A DNA stretch of 7,413 nt from Dehalococcoidia bacterium (GTDB lineage Bacteria > Chloroflexota > Dehalococcoidia > Tepidiformales > Tepidiformaceae): assembly GCA_009838385.1 (NCBI GenBank), contig VXRS01000011.1:14582-21994 (forward strand), in the 5' to 3' direction. The position numbers and the translations under genes are program-made. Of this stretch, positions 1 to 6,438 are shown in pieces. Numbering within the stretch: position 1 is the first letter of the stretch; every line of letters begins with the position of its first letter. The notes under the pieces are model-generated. The model had not been told where the DNA came from and did not search any database. It saw only the letters and a program-made list of their open reading frames with translations.

Positions 1-1
1 C

Positions 2-82
2 GCGGCCGGAGACATCTGGCTCAGGCGTTGGTGTTCCGAGTGCGGCATCGATTGGGACGAGCCGATTCGCGCCAAAACGTAG
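2..82 (+). CDS. C-terminal tail of an unidentified protein with a CxxC pair (partial, 5' end outside window)
   Basis: Frame 2 is open from the window edge to a TAG at 80-82 and encodes 26 residues ending in WCSECGIDWDEPIRAKT. The composition (three Trp, a CSEC pair, acidic/polar mix) looks like the end of a real small zinc-ribbon-like protein. By contrast, the overlapping frames give Arg-rich low-quality peptides. About 20 of 26 codons end in G or C. The gene would converge on the HAD gene whose stop is at 121. The product cannot be named from so short a piece, and a chance open stretch is possible. Confidence 0.4.
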   Translation, partial: AAGDIWLRRWCSECGIDWDEPIRAKT

Positions 83-113
83 CCGGCGCCGTGGGGCTCC
101 CGGACACGCCGGC
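82..113. terminator. Inverted repeat between convergent genes, possible bidirectional terminator
   Basis: GCCGGCG at 82-88 is the exact reverse complement of CGCCGGC at 107-113. The 18-nt loop itself contains GGG/CCC able to pair. It lies in the 38-nt gap between the stop of the upstream partial gene (82) and the stop of the HAD gene (121), where a shared terminator would be expected. There is no T tract on either side, so it is not a textbook intrinsic terminator, and GC-rich DNA makes such repeats fairly often. Confidence 0.3.
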
Positions 114-120
114 GAACCGC

Positions 121-474
121 TCAGGCCTCCGGCTGGAAGTGGGGGTGAGCCACCGCCTCATCGGGCCACAGGAAGTCGAACCCCGCCGCCAGCGCGTACT
201 GCCGGTCGAGGTCCTCCCGGTCACCGATGTGCACGTACACGTCCGCCTCGAACTGTGCCTTGACGTCCGGCAGCATGTGCTTCGACACGACGAAGTCGAC
301 CTCGATGTCGTGCGCGGCCCAGATGGCCCGTTGGCCGCTCAGGGTGCGATCGGAACAGCTCCCGATCAGGAAGCCTTTGTCGCGTACCAGGCGGACCATG
401 TCCATGGTCAGGACGCCAGGCGGATCACCGACCTCCAGCGTGCCGTCGATATCGAAGCTGATCAGAACTACCAC
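121..474 (-). CDS. Small HAD-fold hydrolase-like protein
   Basis: The protein has 117 residues and starts FDIDGTLEVGD, the HAD motif I, with D8 and D10 as nucleophile and acid/base aspartates. S39 in IGSCSDR fits motif II, K65 or K72 fits motif III, and GDREDLD (D85, D88, D90) fits the Mg-binding motif IV. It is about half the length of ordinary HAD phosphatases: a core Rossmann domain with no cap. I chose the GTG at 474 because GAGGAG lies about six bases upstream on the minus strand and the protein then begins directly with the first beta strand. The open frame extends further upstream only into the thiolase gene. It is the last gene of a minus-strand run, 31 nt after the thiolase-like gene, so probably co-transcribed. 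The fold is clear. The substrate is unknown; a small phosphate ester is a guess. Confidence 0.85.
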   Translation of the reverse strand: MVVLISFDIDGTLEVGDPPGVLTMDMVRLVRDKGFLIGSCSDRTLSGQRAIWAAHDIEVDFVVSKHMLPDVKAQFEADVYVHIGDREDLDRQYALAAGFDFLWPDEAVAHPHFQPEA

Positions 475-505
475 GGGCCACTCCTCGTCCTCGCCTCGAC
501 CGTGA

Positions 506-1828
506 CTAGTCGGGGCTGGCGCTCCAGACGGTGAAGTTCCCCCCGAGGGGCATCGGCCCGCCCGAGACCGCCACTTCCGGCTTGACGCCGGTGACTTGTC
601 TCGGGCCCGCGCGCCCCTGCAGCTGCTGAATGCAGTCCGTGTGCATCCAGACCCGGCTGCGGCCACTCCCGACGTTCCCCCCGCTGGGGGAGACTGGGTT
701 GGGCCCTTCGATGCTGATGTCTGTCTGGTAGAAGTCCAGCGCTTCCCCGAACTTGATCCCGCGGTAGCCCAGGCCTTCCAGGTGGAACTGGTGGAAGAGC
801 GAGAAGCCGTCGTACATGTTCTCGAAGGAAAGATCGTCGGCGGTGATGCCCGCGCCCTCGTAGATCTTGCGGGCGGTGCGCGCCGTCTCGGCTTCCACCT
901 CGTCGAGCGTGGGCGTCAGGCTGCGCGGCCGGGCGTTACTGGACGCGTGATTGAGGATGTAGACCGGCTTTTGCTTCATGTCCGCCGCCCGCTCGGCCGT
1001 GGAGAACAGGTAGGCGCCGGACATCATGATGGGAATGTCGTTGTCGAACAGGTTGGCGGGCTTCGCGATCCAGCGCGCGGCGAGATAGTCCTCGCGCCCC
1101 AGTTCCTCGGGCCGGTGCTGCGCCCAGTAGCCCTCGGGGAACATCAGCCCGTTGCGGCGCGAATTCTCCATGAACGGCGCCATCATTTCGTGGGTCTTGC
1201 CGTACTTCCGGCAGTACTCCGCGAACTGCAGAGCCGTGCCGTACGAGGCAGGACCGCCCCAGAGTCGCGTGATGGCGGCGGTGCCGGGCAGCGCGTCCTC
1301 GACGTTGGCCCCGCTCTGGTAGTAGCGCCCCTCGAAGTTGTGCCAGCTCTTGACGACCAGGCAGGTGTGGGTGAGGCCGTCGCCCACGGCCTGCGCCGCC
1401 ACATTGAGCGCGTTCGACATGCAGCCGGGGCCGTACATCGTGAACTGGACGTTGGTGAGCTCCGGCATGTTCGCCAGCAGCCACTCGGCGCTGAGCTTCG
1501 CGACGCCGTCGAGCGGGTCATCCGTCTGGTTGAAGCTCTCGATCACGTCCATGGGAAGCGGCTTGCCCTCCTCCCAGAACGCGCCGGTCGTCGTCACCGG
1601 GACGACCACCAGGCCATCGATCTGTTCGGGCGCGACGCCCGCGTCGGCGATCGCCTTCCGCAGCGCCTGGATCGTGATGGCGCCGACGCACGTCTCCGGC
1701 CGGCCGTCCCAGCGCCGGGAGGTCGGCCCGTGGCCGACGCCGACGGCGGCGACCTTGCCGCGGTGCTCCCAGATCCCAAGCCCTTCGTCGTTGCGGTACA
1801 TCGCATCAGGTGCGGTTGGTGTCGTCAT
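506..1828 (-). CDS. SCP2-type thiolase-fold protein (lipid-transfer protein/thiolase family)
   Basis: This 440-residue protein has the length and layout of non-decarboxylating SCP2-type thiolases, which act on acyl-CoA substrates in the cytoplasm. C136 in GPGCMSNALN sits where the nucleophilic cysteine lies. YDGFSLF (Y339-F345) matches the family YDxF motif. The C-terminal SGGNVGSGRSR and QLQGRAGPRQV blocks match the end of the family. However, the usual GHPxG block is replaced by GNVGSGR and its histidine is absent. Classical thiolysis is therefore uncertain, and an aldolase (retro-aldol) role, as in Ltp2-type steroid side-chain enzymes, is possible. The start is the ATG at 1828, with AAGGAG nine bases upstream; a GTG nine bases earlier would overlap that site. 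The DUF35 gene is 42 nt upstream on the same strand, and such pairs usually form one complex. The family call is firm; the substrate is not known. Confidence 0.9.
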   Translation of the reverse strand: MTTPTAPDAMYRNDEGLGIWEHRGKVAAVGVGHGPTSRRWDGRPETCVGAITIQALRKAIADAGVAPEQIDGLVVVPVTTTGAFWEEGKPLPMDVIESFNQTDDPLDGVAKLSAEWLLANMPELTNVQFTMYGPGCMSNALNVAAQAVGDGLTHTCLVVKSWHNFEGRYYQSGANVEDALPGTAAITRLWGGPASYGTALQFAEYCRKYGKTHEMMAPFMENSRRNGLMFPEGYWAQHRPEELGREDYLAARWIAKPANLFDNDIPIMMSGAYLFSTAERAADMKQKPVYILNHASSNARPRSLTPTLDEVEAETARTARKIYEGAGITADDLSFENMYDGFSLFHQFHLEGLGYRGIKFGEALDFYQTDISIEGPNPVSPSGGNVGSGRSRVWMHTDCIQQLQGRAGPRQVTGVKPEVAVSGGPMPLGGNFTVWSASPD

Positions 1829-1870
1829 TGCGCGCACTCCTTGCCGTAGGGGCCGTCGGATAGGTCGGGA

Positions 1871-2284
1871 TCAGTCGTCAATCACGCGCCACTCGGGCAC
1901 GAGCTGACCGTTCGCCGTGGGCTCGAAGATCACCTCGACGGCGGCGCCCACGGGCACGTCGTCCACAGGCACGCCGGGGAGATGCGAGAACATCTGGATG
2001 CCCGGATCGTCGTCCAGCATGATCACGGCAAGGTTGAAGGGCTGATCCTCCTGGAGCAGCCGCACGGGACAGTCATGCACCACGCCGTAGTTGTAGATCG
2101 TGCCGCGCCCGCTCATGGGCTTCCACTCGAATGAGTCGCTGGCGCCGCAATCGCGGCAGGTTTCCGCCGGAGGATGCTGCAACCGGTTGCACTCGAGGCA
2201 GTTCTGGATCACGAGGCGTTCTTCACTCGCGGCGTCCCAGAACGGTTGACTGAAGTCGTCCGGTAGGACGCCCTGCTTGCTCAT
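1871..2284 (-). CDS. DUF35 zinc-ribbon/OB-fold protein, partner of the thiolase-like enzyme
   Basis: The protein has 137 residues. The N-terminal zinc ribbon is formed by C29, C32, C43 and C46 (CX2C-X10-CX2C). It is followed by an OB-fold region from about residue 55 (GRGTIYNYGVVH...) ending in EWRVIDD. These are the two parts of the DUF35 (Zn-ribbon plus OB) family. Members bind acyl-CoA and associate with SCP2-type thiolases or the ChsH1/Ltp2-type steroid-degrading complexes. The ATG at 2284 is chosen because AGGGGG lies a few bases upstream; the frame stays open to 2356, but those 24 extra residues read as leader sequence. It is the first gene of the operon with the thiolase-like and HAD genes, and diverges from the permease gene across 71 bp. 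It probably supplies a structural or substrate-docking subunit; that role is inferred from the family. Confidence 0.9.
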   Translation of the reverse strand: MSKQGVLPDDFSQPFWDAASEERLVIQNCLECNRLQHPPAETCRDCGASDSFEWKPMSGRGTIYNYGVVHDCPVRLLQEDQPFNLAVIMLDDDPGIQMFSHLPGVPVDDVPVGAAVEVIFEPTANGQLVPEWRVIDD

Positions 2285-2355
2285 CGGTTCCCCCTGCTGC
2301 TGGGCAGCCCTGCTCGACCGCCCATGGCGTTCGTGCAGAATAAGGGGCCAGAGCA
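2285..2355. promoter_or_regulatory. Divergent intergenic spacer that should hold the operon and permease promoters
   Basis: Seventy-one bases separate the ATG of the DUF35 gene and the TTG of the permease gene. On the minus strand, TATTCT (complement of 2337-2342) is a four-of-six match to a -10 box, and a weak TTCGAC lies about 19 bases upstream, inside the permease start. The + strand shows AGGGG at 2343-2347 as the permease ribosome site but no convincing -10/-35 pair. The assignment rests mainly on gene orientation. Confidence 0.35.
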
Positions 2356-4095
2356 TTGTCCGTCGAAGCTGAGAACGAGAACGTCCGCTACGAGCCCGAG
2401 GAGCGTCCTCCAGGGCTCGTTACTGTTGGGTCGGGGCTGCAGGCCGCGATGGTCATCGTCGCCCCCGTGGTCCTGACCGTCGTCATCGTGGCCCGCATCG
2501 CGGAGCAACCCGACTCCTACATCACCTGGGGTGTCTTCGCCGCGCTGGTCGTGAGCGGCGTCACGACCGTCCTTCAGGCCATCCGCGTCGGTCGGGTGGG
2601 GGCCGGCCATGTGCTCATCATGGGGACATCGGGCGCCTTCATCGCCGTCTGTGTAGCCGCGATGGTCGAGGGCGGCCCCGCCCTGATGGCGACCCTCATC
2701 ATCATCTCTGCGCTGTTTCAGTTCGCGTTGGCGGCGCGGCTCTCGCTGTTGCGCCGCATCTTTACGCCCGTCGTCTCGGGAACCGTGATCATGCTGATCG
2801 CGGCCACGGTCATGCCGATTGTCTTCGACACCATGACTACCGCGCCCGAGGACACATCCGGGGCCGCCGCTCCGCTGGCTGCCGCGGCCACGATCGTGAC
2901 GGTCGCGGTGCTGGTCCTCAGGGCCCCGCCCGCCTGGCGCCTCTGGTCGCCGATCATCGGTATCGCGGTGGGATGCGCGGTTGGGGCGCCCTTCGGCCTC
3001 TACGAGGTCCAGCAGGTAGCCGATGCAGCCTGGATCGGCGTCCCCGCCAGCTCCTGGCCCGGCATCGACGTCACACCCGGTACCGAGTTCTGGGCGCTCC
3101 TGCCGGCCTTTGTGGTCGTGACCATCGTGGGGGCGGTCGAGACCATCGGCGATGGCATCGCCATCCAGCGGGTCTCGCGCCGGAGAGCGCAGGCCACGGA
3201 CTTCCGCGTTGTCCAGGGAGCCCTCAATGCCGACGGCGTCGGGAACTTCCTCTCGGGGATCCTCGGCACGCTCCCCAACACCACCTACTCCTCCAGCATC
3301 TCAATCGCCGAGGTCACCGGGGTCGCTGCCCGGCGCGTTGGCGTTGTCATCGGCGTCGCGTTCGTGGTCGTAGCCTTCTTTCCGAAGGTCGCGGCGCTCC
3401 TGATCGCGATTCCCGGCCCCGTGGCCGGCGCCTACATAACCGTCCTGATCGGGCTCCTCTTCGTGCAGGGGATGCAGCTCATCATCCGTGACGGCGTCGA
3501 CCACCGGAAAGCGCTCGTGGTGGGCGCCGCTTTCTGGATCGGAACGGGCTTTCAGAACCAGTGGATATTCCCCGACTTGATCGAGGGGGGATTCCTCGAG
3601 GTGTTGCTCGGCAATGGCATGACCGCCGGCACCCTCGTCGCGGTCATCCTGGTCGGGTTCCTGGAACTGACGGGCTCTCGTCGAAGCCGACTCAACCTCG
3701 CCCTCGATACCAAGGCCGTGACGGCCCTCGAAGACTTCCTGCGCGCCTTCGCGGCGAAGGCCCGGTGGGACTCCGCCTCGACGGAGCGTCTGACCTCGGC
3801 GGGCGAGGAGACGCTATCCATCCTCCTGCAGGAACAGACCAACACGTCCGACCGCGCATCGCGACGGTTGGCTCTGACCGCACGGCTGGACAGGAACACG
3901 GCGGAGATGGAATTCGTAACGGTCCTGGAGGGGCAGAACATGGAAGACCGCCTCTCCTACCTCACGGAGCTGCCCCCGGTCCCCGACGAGCATGAAGTGT
4001 CGTTCCGGCTGCTCTGGCACTACGCCTCCGATGTCCGCCACCAGAAGTACCACGGCGTCGACATCGTCACCGTGACCGTCGAAGGGCATCGCTAG
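2356..4095 (+). CDS. NCS2-family nucleobase (xanthine/uracil-type) permease with a HATPase-like C-terminal domain
   Basis: The protein has 579 residues. Hydrophobic segments run from about residue 29 to 440, consistent with the 12-14 spans of nucleobase:cation symporter-2 proteins, which carry purines or pyrimidines inward with H+ or Na+. Family marks are GAVETIGDGIA (E262, the substrate/cation-binding acidic residue in TM8) and the motif around NTTYSS (308-313), followed by AEVTGVAARRVG. The substrate cannot be told from sequence. Residues 452-579 form a soluble tail not found in ordinary members. SAGEETLSILLQ resembles a degenerate N-box helix, then come alternating beta-strand-like segments and HYASDVRHQKYHGVDIVTV. 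This reads as a worn HATPase/anti-sigma-kinase-like fold. The start is a TTG eight bases after AGGGG; the next in-frame ATG would cut into TM1. It converges on the GH3 gene with 21 nt between stops. Confidence 0.9.
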   Translation: MSVEAENENVRYEPEERPPGLVTVGSGLQAAMVIVAPVVLTVVIVARIAEQPDSYITWGVFAALVVSGVTTVLQAIRVGRVGAGHVLIMGTSGAFIAVCVAAMVEGGPALMATLIIISALFQFALAARLSLLRRIFTPVVSGTVIMLIAATVMPIVFDTMTTAPEDTSGAAAPLAAAATIVTVAVLVLRAPPAWRLWSPIIGIAVGCAVGAPFGLYEVQQVADAAWIGVPASSWPGIDVTPGTEFWALLPAFVVVTIVGAVETIGDGIAIQRVSRRRAQATDFRVVQGALNADGVGNFLSGILGTLPNTTYSSSISIAEVTGVAARRVGVVIGVAFVVVAFFPKVAALLIAIPGPVAGAYITVLIGLLFVQGMQLIIRDGVDHRKALVVGAAFWIGTGFQNQWIFPDLIEGGFLEVLLGNGMTAGTLVAVILVGFLELTGSRRSRLNLALDTKAVTALEDFLRAFAAKARWDSASTERLTSAGEETLSILLQEQTNTSDRASRRLALTARLDRNTAEMEFVTVLEGQNMEDRLSYLTELPPVPDEHEVSFRLLWHYASDVRHQKYHGVDIVTVTVEGHR

Positions 4096-4116
4096 CCTCG
4101 GCAGCGGGCAGGGACG

Positions 4117-5259
4117 CTAGTCGATCAGGTCGTAGCGACGCTTCAGTTCCAGGATGCGCTCGACCGACTCGTAGATTCGGTCTTCCGAAATCTCTCCCGC
4201 GGCCACGGCATCGAGAATGGCTTGCTTCACGCGGTAGACCTCGGTTCGGTCGTCGGACAGCTGGTTCGCGATGAGGATCACGTCGACCCCCGCCTTGATC
4301 GCCTCGATAGCCGCACGCTCGAGGCTGTACTGCTCGACGATCGCGCCCATCTGCATGTCGTCGGAGAGGATCACGCCCTCGAAGCCCAGCTCCTCACGCA
4401 GGAGGCCCGTCACGATCGCGGTCGACAGCGTGGCCGGGCGGCCGCTCGGGTCGAGGTCCCGGTTCACGATGTGCGCCGTCATGACCGCATCCTCGTAACC
4501 GTCCTCGATCAGCCGTCGATAGGGCGCCAGCTCGTCGTCGCGCACGAAGCTGCTCGTGACGTCGGTGACCCCGAGGTGGGTGTCGCCCGCGGCGCTGCCG
4601 TGGCCGGGGAAGTGCTTGAGGGAGGAGATGACACCGGCGGCGCCGTGCGCCTCCGCGAACGCCTCGGCGTGCGCGGCCACCACTTGCGGGTCGGCGCTGA
4701 AGGACCGCTCCAGGGCGCCGATCGCCGGGCTCTCGGGAAAGACGTTGACATCCACCACGGGGGCGAGATTCCAGTTGATGCCGAGCTCGTGCAGCTCCGC
4801 TGCCGACGCCGACGCGGCGGCTCCCGTTGCCGCCGCCGTCCCGGCGCCGAGCGCCTGGTGGCTGGGCAAGTCGATGCTGAACCCGTAGGCGGGCTTGAGC
4901 CGGTTGATCAGCCCGCCCTCGACATCGATGGCGATGAAATACGCAATGTCAGCCTGCGCCTGCAGCTCGGCGATGAGGGCACGTAGCTGTTCGGGTGAGG
5001 TGATGTTGCGAGGCTTGGCTCCCCCGGACGGGAGGTCGTAGTCGAACAGGATCACGCCGCCGGGGGCGATGTCGTTCAGGAGCGCAACCGTCTCCCCGTC
5101 CAGCCGCTCGCCCGGGAACCCGATCAGGAGCATCTGCCCGACCGCATCCTCAAGCGACAGCGAGCGGGCGTCGTCGTCGGACCCGCACGCGCCCAGGGTC
5201 GCTAGGAGAGCCGCCAGGATGAAGCCGGTCAGCCAGCCCGTCACAGAAGCAAGCACCAT
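4117..5259 (-). CDS. Glycoside hydrolase family 3, NagZ-like beta-N-acetylhexosaminidase lipoprotein
   Basis: This 380-residue protein is the length of a single-domain GH3 enzyme. IDVEGG (111-116), ERSFSADP (184-191) and KHFPGHG (215-221) are GH3 hexosaminidase landmarks. D226 and H228 give the Asp-His acid/base dyad. SDDMQM places the nucleophile at D300. Such enzymes remove terminal beta-linked N-acetylglucosamine, typically from peptidoglycan or chitin fragments. The N-terminus has a hydrophobic stretch (residues 6-22) ending in the lipobox LGAC with C25, followed by GSDDD. The product is therefore probably lipid-anchored outside the cytoplasmic membrane, unlike cytoplasmic NagZ. The signal lacks Lys/Arg before the hydrophobic core. 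The start is the ATG at 5259 with GAGGG very close; the adjacent GTG at 5256 has better spacing. The frame is open upstream to 5361, but that part reads as noncoding. The residue after KHFPGHG is Ser, where many NagZ have Asp. It stands alone on its strand. Confidence 0.9.
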   Translation of the reverse strand: MVLASVTGWLTGFILAALLATLGACGSDDDARSLSLEDAVGQMLLIGFPGERLDGETVALLNDIAPGGVILFDYDLPSGGAKPRNITSPEQLRALIAELQAQADIAYFIAIDVEGGLINRLKPAYGFSIDLPSHQALGAGTAAATGAAASASAAELHELGINWNLAPVVDVNVFPESPAIGALERSFSADPQVVAAHAEAFAEAHGAAGVISSLKHFPGHGSAAGDTHLGVTDVTSSFVRDDELAPYRRLIEDGYEDAVMTAHIVNRDLDPSGRPATLSTAIVTGLLREELGFEGVILSDDMQMGAIVEQYSLERAAIEAIKAGVDVILIANQLSDDRTEVYRVKQAILDAVAAGEISEDRIYESVERILELKRRYDLID

Positions 5260-5325
5260 CAACCCTCGAGTGTGTTGGCCAGGGGGAGGCGGATAACAAC
5301 CGTAACACCCTGTCCCGGCCCGCCG

Positions 5326-5342
5326 CTCTCCACGGTGGAGAG
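5326..5342. repeat. Perfect 8-bp inverted repeat upstream of the GH3 gene
   Basis: CTCTCCAC, one G, then GTGGAGAG forms a near-continuous 17-bp palindrome, 67 bases before the GH3 start on the minus strand. It could be an operator or, as RNA, a six-base-pair hairpin with a five-base loop. Position and symmetry are seen; function is inferred. Confidence 0.4.
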
Positions 5343-5750
5343 GGCCGACCCCCACCACCACTCTCGAGATGATGGAGGCCGGCTCTCAGGACGGGTCACT
5401 GACGACGAGGGACCCGCCGCCCTACGGCGTGCTGTTGGTGACGGACTGGTTGGTGAAGCCCAGTACCGGTGCGCCCGAGTCCTCGCCACAAGGGGGCTCC
5501 GTTGGTTTCTCAGCACGGCCCATTTCAGCATGCCCCCGTTCGCCCCCTGTGCGGATCAGGGGGTTCCTCGACACTAGCACCACCGTGCAGTTCCTCGAGG
5601 AGGAAGGGTCGTCCTCGGGCTCGGCTACGGACAGCAATCGGCGGCCATGTCAACGGAATTGGTGCCCTCAGGTATGGCATAGGAGGCCCTTGGTGGTGTC
5701 GGACTCGCTTGGGGCAAGTTCGCTATCTGGGTACGCAGTGCCTAGATACT

Positions 5751-5765
5751 CAGGCAGTATGCCTG
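5751..5765. repeat. Short perfect hairpin CAGGCA-GTA-TGCCTG
   Basis: There are six base pairs around a three-base loop, with no T run after it on either strand. It lies in the gene-poor stretch downstream of the minus-strand CxxC gene (stop at 5909). A role as a weak terminator or part of a structured RNA is possible but not shown. Confidence 0.3.
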
Positions 5766-5908
5766 CACATGCGTGACTGGCCCGTGGCAATTCGGAGTCC
5801 AATCCATATTTTTCTGTAACTATGCCAACTTCTAGTAGGTGGCTCTCCTGAGCTGCGGCGAGCCCTTGAGCATCCCCGCATCGCGTCCGGTCCACCCGGT
5901 CGCTGCGA

Positions 5909-6139
5909 TCACCCGAGGAAGCGCAGCTCGGGCAGGCAGGTCCCGCAGCCCTTCACATCCCGCTTCCCGGTGCTCAGCGCCCTCTCGATCGCTTCCTGTC
6001 TCGTGCGGAAGGGGCCGTGCCACCGATTGTCGGGGAGGCGCGTTCCGTACCGGCCCCGGCCGTCGTTGCAGTGCGCGCAGATCGCCCGGTGAACCCGCAC
6101 CCAGCCCGTGGCATCGTCCTCGTACACCCACCAGTTCAG
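5909..6139 (-). CDS. Small conserved protein with two CxxC pairs, probable zinc binder (start uncertain)
   Basis: The clear coding part is 76 residues: NWWVYEDD near the start, then VRVHRAICAHCNDGRG (C21, C24, with H17 and H23), LPDNRWHGPF, an amphipathic TRQEAIERAL helix, and a final CGTC pair (C65, C68). I recall similar small uncharacterised bacterial proteins with the CNDG and NRWHGPF blocks; no function is established to my knowledge. Two CxxC pairs suggest one structural zinc. The start is a problem. The nearest candidate is a CTG at 6139, about nine bases after GAGAGG; a GTG lies at 6127. The only in-frame ATG is at 6361 and would give 150 residues. Codons from 6139 onward end in G/C about 91% of the time (69 of 76), against about 72% (53 of 74) between 6361 and 6140. 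The extra segment is also Arg/Pro-rich and motif-free, so I prefer the short form. It has no close operon partner. Confidence 0.62.
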   Translation of the reverse strand: MNWWVYEDDATGWVRVHRAICAHCNDGRGRYGTRLPDNRWHGPFRTRQEAIERALSTGKRDVKGCGTCLPELRFLG

Positions 6140-6328
6140 CCGCTCGGACCTCTCGCAGGGCTCAGGCCGCTCCGGGAGAGCGGCGGGAAGGAGGCATGCC
6201 CTTCTGCCGTGAGTGGCGCGCTGCCTCGGCGTCCGGGTTGCGGGTCTACGTTGGACCCAAGTGGGGGGTTGGCGGGCGTTCGCTCGGAGCGGCGGTTCGT
6301 CTTGAGGGACATACCAGTACCTCCCGCT

Positions 6329-6346
6329 CCTGCGTGAAGCCGCAGG
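6329..6346. repeat. Hairpin CCTGCG/CGCAGG
   Basis: A six-base-pair inverted repeat with a six-base loop lies between the alternative ATG (6361) and the conserved part of the CxxC gene. It could be a leader hairpin in that transcript. No T run follows, and its role is unknown. Confidence 0.3.
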
Positions 6347-6418
6347 TGCGACGACGAACATTTTCCCACCGCTTCTATTACTGGTACGTGACGATCGGCT
6401 TAAAGGTCCGTAATGATC

Positions 6419-6424
6419 TATAAC
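6419..6424 (+). promoter_or_regulatory. Candidate -10 box upstream of the GAF gene
   Basis: TATAAC matches five of six bases of the sigma-70 -10 consensus in an A/T-rich patch of a GC-rich window, 100 bases before the TTG start. No good -35 box is seen at 16-18 bases; CTTAAA lies too close. A transcript from here would carry the palindrome and the GC hairpin in or beside its leader. Confidence 0.35.
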
Positions 6425-6438
6425 TTCCACCGATTTGA

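Larger units (their letters stand above)
5260..5908. other. Gene-poor interval of about 650 bp with several hairpins
   Basis: Open frames exist on both strands (largest 135 codons), but their products are Ser/Pro/Arg-rich, share no motif I know, and have no convincing ribosome sites. Inverted repeats visible here are: CTCTCCAC/GTGGAGAG at 5326-5342 around one base; CGGGTC/GACCCG at 5392-5416; an imperfect CACAAGGGGGC/GCCCCCTGTG pair at 5487-5551; and CAGGCA-GTA-TGCCTG at 5751-5765. An A/T-richer patch (about 5795-5835) is unusual for this window. I recognise no tRNA, SRP RNA, RNase P RNA or tmRNA signature. The minus-strand promoter of the GH3 gene should lie near 5260-5345. Confidence 0.5.

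Noticed and set aside
28..534. 168-codon plus-strand open frame over the HAD gene
   Set aside because: It is antisense to a protein with all HAD motifs and has no recognisable domain or ribosome site.
596..1849. 417-codon open frame antisense to the thiolase-like gene
   Set aside because: It is the opposite-strand shadow of a clear SCP2-type thiolase gene. Its product is Arg/Val/His-rich with no motif, as expected in GC-rich DNA.
2336..2341. CAGAAT as a plus-strand -10 box for the permease
   Set aside because: It lies so close to the TTG that the transcript would start inside the ribosome binding site, and no -35 box is present.
2285..2356. N-terminal extension of the DUF35 protein to 2356
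   Set aside because: The extra 24 residues overlap the divergent promoter gap and the permease start, and a good AGGGGG site lies just before the ATG at 2284.
4222..4986. 254-codon plus-strand open frame opposite the GH3 gene
   Set aside because: Shadow of the GH3 coding strand; Arg/Val/Asp-rich with no fold signal.
5260..5361. 34-residue N-terminal extension of the GH3 protein
   Set aside because: It would bury the signal peptide and lipobox inside the protein. The region has weak codon bias and contains a palindrome.
5369..5776. 135-codon plus-strand open frame in the gene-poor interval
   Set aside because: No ribosome site, low-complexity Ser/Pro/Arg composition, and interrupted by the same hairpins seen in the DNA. 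No family recognised.
5795..5835. A/T-rich patch read as a minus-strand promoter (TTGGCA with TATGGA)
   Set aside because: The spacing between the boxes is about 14 bases, too short, and no credible gene follows on that strand before the GH3 gene.
5668..5895. 75-codon minus-strand open frame downstream of the CxxC gene
   Set aside because: No convincing start context and no recognisable motif. It could only be revived by conservation in relatives.
5839..6423. 194-codon plus-strand open frame opposite the CxxC gene
   Set aside because: Ser/Arg/Pro-rich product with no motif, while the opposite strand carries the conserved Cys pairs and strong third-position G/C bias.
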